Made by a program: the position numbers and the translations under genes. A DNA stretch of 64,000 nucleotides from Klenkia taihuensis. GTDB lineage: Bacteria > Actinomycetota > Actinomycetes > Mycobacteriales > Geodermatophilaceae. Numbering within the stretch: position 1 is the stretch's first letter; each line of letters opens with the position of its first letter. The stretch lies in assembly GCF_900112525.1 (NCBI RefSeq), contig NZ_FOMD01000002.1:62001-126000 (forward strand). The letters run 5' to 3'. Under the pieces are notes generated by a model, which did not search any database, had not been told where the DNA came from, and saw nothing but the letters and a program-made list of their open reading frames with translations. Shown here in pieces: positions 63,692 to 64,000 of the stretch.

Positions 63692-64000
63692 AGCGCGCCG
63701 TCCAGGCTGACCGAGCGCGAGGCGCCGGCCTGGGTGCGACCGGTGGCCGAGTAGGTGCGCGGCTGGTCCGGGCGCACGCTCAGCAGCGCCTCGTCGATGG
63801 CGGCCAGGCCGCTGGCGATCAGCTCGCGGTTGGCGTCGGAGAGCCCGCGCAGCTCGCTGACCAGCACCAGCAGCGTCTCGTGGTGCTTGACGAGCAGCTC
63901 GTCCCAGGGGGCGCCGGCCGCCTCGGCGAGGGTGCGCAGCGAGGGGTTGGCCGGCAGGCCGAGCTGGGAGGCGATGGTCTCGGCGACGGCGGCCCGCTCG
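63688..64000 (-). CDS. flgN: FlgN-like flagellar export chaperone (partial, N-terminus beyond window)
   Basis: The final 103 residues of a minus-strand gene running off the right edge. Helical segments with LLVLVSELRGLSDANRELIASGL and a C-terminal tail with TGRTQAGASRSVSLDGAL match FlgN, the chaperone of FlgK and FlgL. Stop overlaps the flgK start (GTGA). Identified by position plus the NRELI region; start not in window. Confidence 0.8.
   Translation of the reverse strand, partial: ERAAVAETIASQLGLPANPSLRTLAEAAGAPWDELLVKHHETLLVLVSELRGLSDANRELIASGLAAIDEALLSVRPDQPRTYSATGRTQAGASRSVSLDGAL

Overview
This is a 64 kb chromosomal window from a very GC-rich actinobacterium. GTG starts are common, stop/start overlaps (GTGA, ATGA, TGATG) are frequent, and TAnnnT boxes often sit 5-8 nt before the start codon. 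A flagellar segment at the right edge (flgN-flgK-flgL-csrA) combined with a Mycobacterium-like xseA/xseB/ispH/glpX/fum neighbourhood suggests a motile Geodermatophilaceae-type organism (Blastococcus, Modestobacter or Geodermatophilus). That placement is inference. I see no rRNA, tRNA, CRISPR array or intact mobile element.

Layout. 1-4.8 kb: oligopeptide ABC transporter operon on the minus strand (lipoprotein, two permeases, a cut ATPase), with a palindrome near its promoter and a hairpin between binding protein and permeases. 5.1-8.2 kb: a CsbD-like stress protein and the TldD/TldE protease pair. 8.2-13 kb: an SRPBCC-Nudix fusion, divergent from a sulfur-assimilation operon (Rrf2 regulator, APS kinase, Cys-containing leader peptide, sulfite reductase, zinc-ribbon protein, APS reductase, PCD-like protein). 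13-19.9 kb: a PHP metallohydrolase, a HipA-like kinase/DUF3037 pair, an M1 peptidase, and a molybdopterin oxidoreductase with a flavin reductase. 20-23.6 kb: sdhCAB. 23.7-27.5 kb: an aminotransferase, a GNAT protein and dhaKLM. 27.5-30.7 kb: DUF808, two small proteins, a polysaccharide deacetylase and an AraC regulator. 30.7-31.9 kb: a lower-GC scar holding a truncated tyrosine integrase and another gene fragment.

31.9-48.6 kb is mostly core: ychF, a glycosyltransferase, Ada-AlkA and Ogt DNA repair, rmuC, ispH, an Rv1109c-like protein, a bifunctional penicillin-binding protein, xseAB, glpX, two Tyr/Gln/Gly-rich membrane proteins with cysteine repeats, and fumC. 48.7-54.4 kb is a surface-sugar island (FAD protein, methyltransferase and acyltransferase on one strand; a 3,4-ketoisomerase, aminotransferase and glycosyltransferase on the other) set between fumC and gltA. 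56-58 kb carries a fused NlpC/P60-VanY wall protein. 58-61 kb holds a divergent sigma-like factor among three unrecognised proteins, then csrA with a long tail and the flagellar hook-junction genes.

The clearest functional units are peptide uptake, assimilatory sulfate reduction with likely cysteine-sensing leader control, dihydroxyacetone phosphorylation by PEP, TCA enzymes (sdhCAB, fumC, gltA), alkylation repair, and a possible regulatory module (sigma-like factor, CsrA, three unknowns) beside flagellar genes. The last of these is the best candidate for an undescribed system.
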